37,293 nucleotides of DNA from an uncultured Bacteroides sp. (GTDB lineage: Bacteria > Bacteroidota > Bacteroidia > Bacteroidales > Bacteroidaceae): assembly GCA_958453305.1 (NCBI GenBank), contig CAUDXH010000019.1, forward strand, positions 1 through 37,293, in the 5' to 3' direction. Every line of letters begins with the position of its first letter. Within the stretch, counting starts at the first letter, position 1. The translations under genes were made by a program, and so were the position numbers. Shown piece by piece: positions 34,653 to 37,293 of this stretch. The notes beneath the pieces are model-generated. The model worked only from the letters and a program-made list of their open reading frames with translations. It did no database searches and was not told the DNA's origin.

Positions 34653-34864
34653 GCATCAATCATGCTGCTATTCTTTAGAAGTAAATGTACCTGCAGGGCT
34701 ATAGGCGCCCTTCATCAACGTTTTGGCAGAAAATGAAAGGGCTGCATAAATACAACAGATATGCTTGTAGCGAGCTAAAAGAATCTGTCCGGCGCCTCAT
34801 TTAAAACAGCCGCAATGATGTAACCTCTAAATGCCTATAATCTGTATAATCAAGTTTCTACAAT
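34653..34864. other. Non-coding spacer after the kinase
   Basis: Together with the hairpin that follows, this fills 328 bp between convergent genes. I see no ORF, RNA gene or repeat here. Confidence 0.5.
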
Positions 34865-34909
34865 AAAAACGAAGTAAGCTGTATCATCCATACAGCTCAC
34901 TTCGTTTTT
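34865..34909. terminator. Bidirectional terminator between the kinase and GH43 genes
   Basis: Two 20-nt arms (34865-34884 and 34890-34909) pair with a single A-C mismatch around loop CATCC. The arms end in A5 and T5, so the hairpin has a T run on both strands and can serve both convergent genes. Confidence 0.9.
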
Positions 34910-34980
34910 CTATCAGTATTGATCTGTGAAGCTAAACTTCAGTAAAATCCATCCTGACTGTCCGCATTAACAGGCGTTGA

Positions 34981-37062
34981 TTACTTCCCCGGAAAGTATT
35001 CCTTTCCTACAACCAGTTTGTCGCCTGAAAAATCTACTTCAAAAAAATGGGGAACCCGAACGTAATGCCCGTGGTCATTATAATGACTATGAACCGACAT
35101 CAGCCATTTGCCTTCAAAGGTACGGAAGAGCATGCCATGGCCAAAATTAGGAGGAGTTATCGGCTCTTTTTCATGAATCCATGGTCCGTCCAGTGTTCCG
35201 CTTTTTGAATAAGCGACTCCTTGAGTGTAAACATCTTCTACCCAACTGGTCCAAATCATCCCCAAACGCCCCGTACCTGTCCGGAACAGATAGGGACCAT
35301 CTGTAACCTTATTCGGCTTGATGCTTCCGTCGGGTGTTGTTTCGCGGCTCCAAGGCGAATCGCTGGCACGGAAGAGCAGCTTACCTTCGCCTACTGATCC
35401 GCTCAGGTCTTCTTTTAATTCAATTTTCTCAATCGTTCCGTTATTGTTCTATAGCCATTCATAGCAATATACCATATACGGCTTTCCGTCTTTATCAACC
35501 CAGAAAGTACCGTCTAAAGTGGGTTTATCTTCCGGCAGGTAAATAGAATCTTGCATCGGCACATAGGGACCATCCGGACAGTCGCTCACCAAGACATGGC
35601 TGGCACGACGTTCAATTACATTTTCGCCTATTGTATCAATCTTGACTTCCTGATTCGTGAAAGTAGCAAAATAATAATACTTGCCATGATAGGCATGCAG
35701 TTCGGCAGCCCAAATCATCGGTTGCTTTCCCATCCAAGAGGTTGAATCGGTTTGTGCCACTTCATAAGGTCCACTCCAAAGATGCAGGTCTTTGCTTTTC
35801 CATAACATTCCTCCTGTACCGGTCATATAATAAGTGGCTGTTCTTCGGTCGGCTAACACACAAGGGTCGCTCAAACGAATGGAGTCTGTCGGAATCAAGG
35901 CTTCATTTGACTGCTCTTTCTCAAACTCTTCTAATGTCCAGCTGGCTCTCCACTCAATCACCGGCTTTCCTCCCCGGAAAGTAATAGGCAACCAGATATA
36001 CCGTGCATCGCTTGGCTTTTTGGGTCTCCAAATATCAGCCATAAAAATAAAGGCATCTTCTTTTCCGGGAAGTTTCAATACGCTGGTGCTTTGTCCACCG
36101 AATGTCAGATAAGCATTTTCTCCCATACAAGGATTAGGGTGTTGCTTCCAAGGTCCCCAAATACTGGGAGAAGAAAACATACGTGCCTCATTGGGATCCC
36201 AACCGGTACACCCGGATGTAATCATCCAATAGACTCCGTTTCTTTTAAAGATTGCTGGAGCTTCATTATGGCCGGCTGGAGCTATACGAACATACTTACC
36301 TGTATGACTAAGGAAATCATCACTCAGCTCTGCAATCTGCAAAGTAAGATTATCCTCTGAAGAATAGATATGGTATGCTTTGCCATCATCGTCAACAAAC
36401 AACTGCATATCGCGTGCCATCTGCCCGCCTTCTAAGTCACGCTTCACAAACAATCCTTTATTGATGGCATCATACCATTCCGGTGTCCACCAAGCTTTAT
36501 ACTTAGCCAAATCCAAGGTATCGAATATAGCCTTCTGCTCATCTGTCATATCGAAAGGAAGTTTTCCCGGATTAATACGGCCTGAGCGCAAATAGGTGAA
36601 AGGTCCTGTCGGACTATCAGACACCGCAACAGCAGAACGTGCAGCTGCGTATCCTTTTCCCTTCAACTCCAGGTGAAACCACATAACAAACTTGCCTGTC
36701 TTGGCATTATATATAACCTTAGGGCGCTCCATCACACAGCCTTGAGTAATTTCACTCAACGAGTCGTTTGTTACAACAGGAAGCACAGCTCCTTCATTCT
36801 TCCAATTCGCCAAGTCTTTAGATGAATAACACATGATACCCACCATAGCACTGCTTGTGCTGTCGGATTTATTTTCACCATACCAATAGAAAGTACCATT
36901 GTGAAACAAAACTCCTCCCCCATGTGCATTGATATGTACTCCTTGATCATCAGGCCAAATTTCTCCTGAATTAATTGATACCCATTCCTGCTTTGGCATA
37001 CATCCTGTCCCTAGCCAAATGCCAAAACATACTACCCATAAAAATAAAGCTGTCTTCTTCAT
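34981..37062 (-). pseudogene. Two-module GH43 glycosidase lipoprotein, interrupted by an in-frame amber codon
   Basis: The reading frame runs 694 codons from the ATG at 37062 to the stop at 34981, broken only by TAG at codon 538 (35451-35449). The N-terminus is a lipoprotein signal with a cysteine in WLGTGC. Module 1 (about 30-330) has INAHGGGVLFHNGTFYWYGE, recalling GH43 exo-galactanase-like enzymes that lack the usual catalytic base. Module 2 (about 375-690) has LSDPCVLAD, WAAELHAYHGKYYYF and LDGTFWVDKDGKPYM. The amber follows YCYEWL, where relatives usually have Gln; CAG to TAG is one transition. The truncated 537-residue product loses the TDGPYLFRT segment of module 2, probably including a catalytic acid. 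Sequence after the stop stays open and family-like, so the break is recent or a sequencing error. Substrate is not determinable. Confidence 0.88.
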
Positions 37063-37099
37063 AAATTAATAGATTGATTAAATTATCATATAATAAATA

Positions 37100-37107
37100 C
37101 AAAATTA
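37100..37107 (-). promoter_or_regulatory. -7 box for the GH43 gene
   Basis: The minus strand reads TAATTTTG, matching TAnnTTTG, 38 nt before the ATG at 37062. The region is very A/T-rich, so a chance match is possible. Confidence 0.45.
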
Positions 37108-37224
37108 ATCTTTTTACTATGAAAATCACACTAATACCTATTAAATATCAGAAATAAATTAATGGAACTTGCATTTAGGAAAAAAGGACTGAACAAGAAA
37201 AAGAATAATCTGAGGGGAAAGGGA

Positions 37225-37293
37225 GCATCCGCAGGATGCACGGGAGCATAGCGGCAGGTCACCGCCCGTGCAGGGACAAAAAAAAATCCCCGC
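37225..37293. repeat. Structured dispersed-repeat element at the right edge
   Basis: A small hairpin GCATCC-GCA-GGATGC (37225-37239) is followed by a larger stem GCACGGG/CCCGTGC (37238-37244 with 37265-37271) enclosing CGG/CCG. Then comes an A-run and ATCCCC. The 12 nt CGCCCGTGCAGG at 37263-37274 plus the A-run and ATCCC recur at 29185-29210 next to the gyrB terminator, so this is a repeated intergenic element, perhaps the terminator of a gene beyond the edge. Confidence 0.55.

Noticed and set aside
35449..35451. Amber codon reassignment
   Set aside because: TAG ends several intact genes in this window, so it is read as a stop here.
1..37293. CRISPR array, prophage or complete insertion sequence
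   Set aside because: No spaced identical repeats with unique spacers, no phage structural or integrase genes and no intact transposase were seen on either strand.

Overview
The window looks like chromosome of a gut-type Bacteroidaceae bacterium (Bacteroides or Phocaeicola; species not determined). The evidence is the protein families (class II aldolase, DUF4292 lipoprotein, hybrid two-component system, CBM20-GH77 amylomaltase, GH43 lipoprotein), the near absence of Shine-Dalgarno sites, and many upstream copies of the Bacteroides -7 promoter box TAnnTTTG. One promoter, upstream of tRNA-Glu, also has a -33 TTTG at the ideal 19-nt spacing. All assignments come from reading the sequence; no database search was run.

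Left part (1-11.4 kb), housekeeping and envelope genes. Minus strand: the 5' end of fructose-bisphosphate aldolase, then a tight four-gene unit dut > TPR lipoprotein > DUF4292 lipoprotein > EnvC-like coiled-coil/LytM protein. Plus strand: dNTPase (dgt) and pnp. Then lptB (minus) diverges from mlaE-mlaF (plus). Middle (11.8-16.6 kb): a 1381-residue hybrid two-component regulator with no polysaccharide-utilisation genes beside it, then tRNA-Glu(UUC) and rpsT, probably one transcript.

Exporter region (16.6-25.4 kb). A TolC-like outer-membrane protein and a HlyD/MacA-like adaptor are followed by two full-length MacB/FtsX-type permeases, a DUF2807 lipoprotein and the remnant of a third permease that lost its whole middle by deletion. 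No ABC ATPase is encoded here. Upstream of the TolC gene are a sigma-54-like -24/-12 promoter and, about 55 bp further up, a perfect 17-bp inverted repeat with the geometry of an enhancer-binding site. A sigma-54-type response regulator and overlapping histidine kinase lie at 32.0-34.7 kb and are the obvious candidate controllers. I infer that these elements form one regulated export system; this is the most interesting part of the window.

Between the exporter and its putative regulators lie queD-queE (7-deazaguanine synthesis), malQ (CBM20-GH77) and gyrB. At the right end, a two-module GH43 lipoprotein gene is interrupted by a single in-frame amber codon. Intergenic DNA holds two arrays of 21- or 22-bp tandem repeats with palindromic cores, a fragment resembling the C-terminus of an Rpn-family nuclease/transposase just before a strong terminator, and a structured repeat at the right edge.
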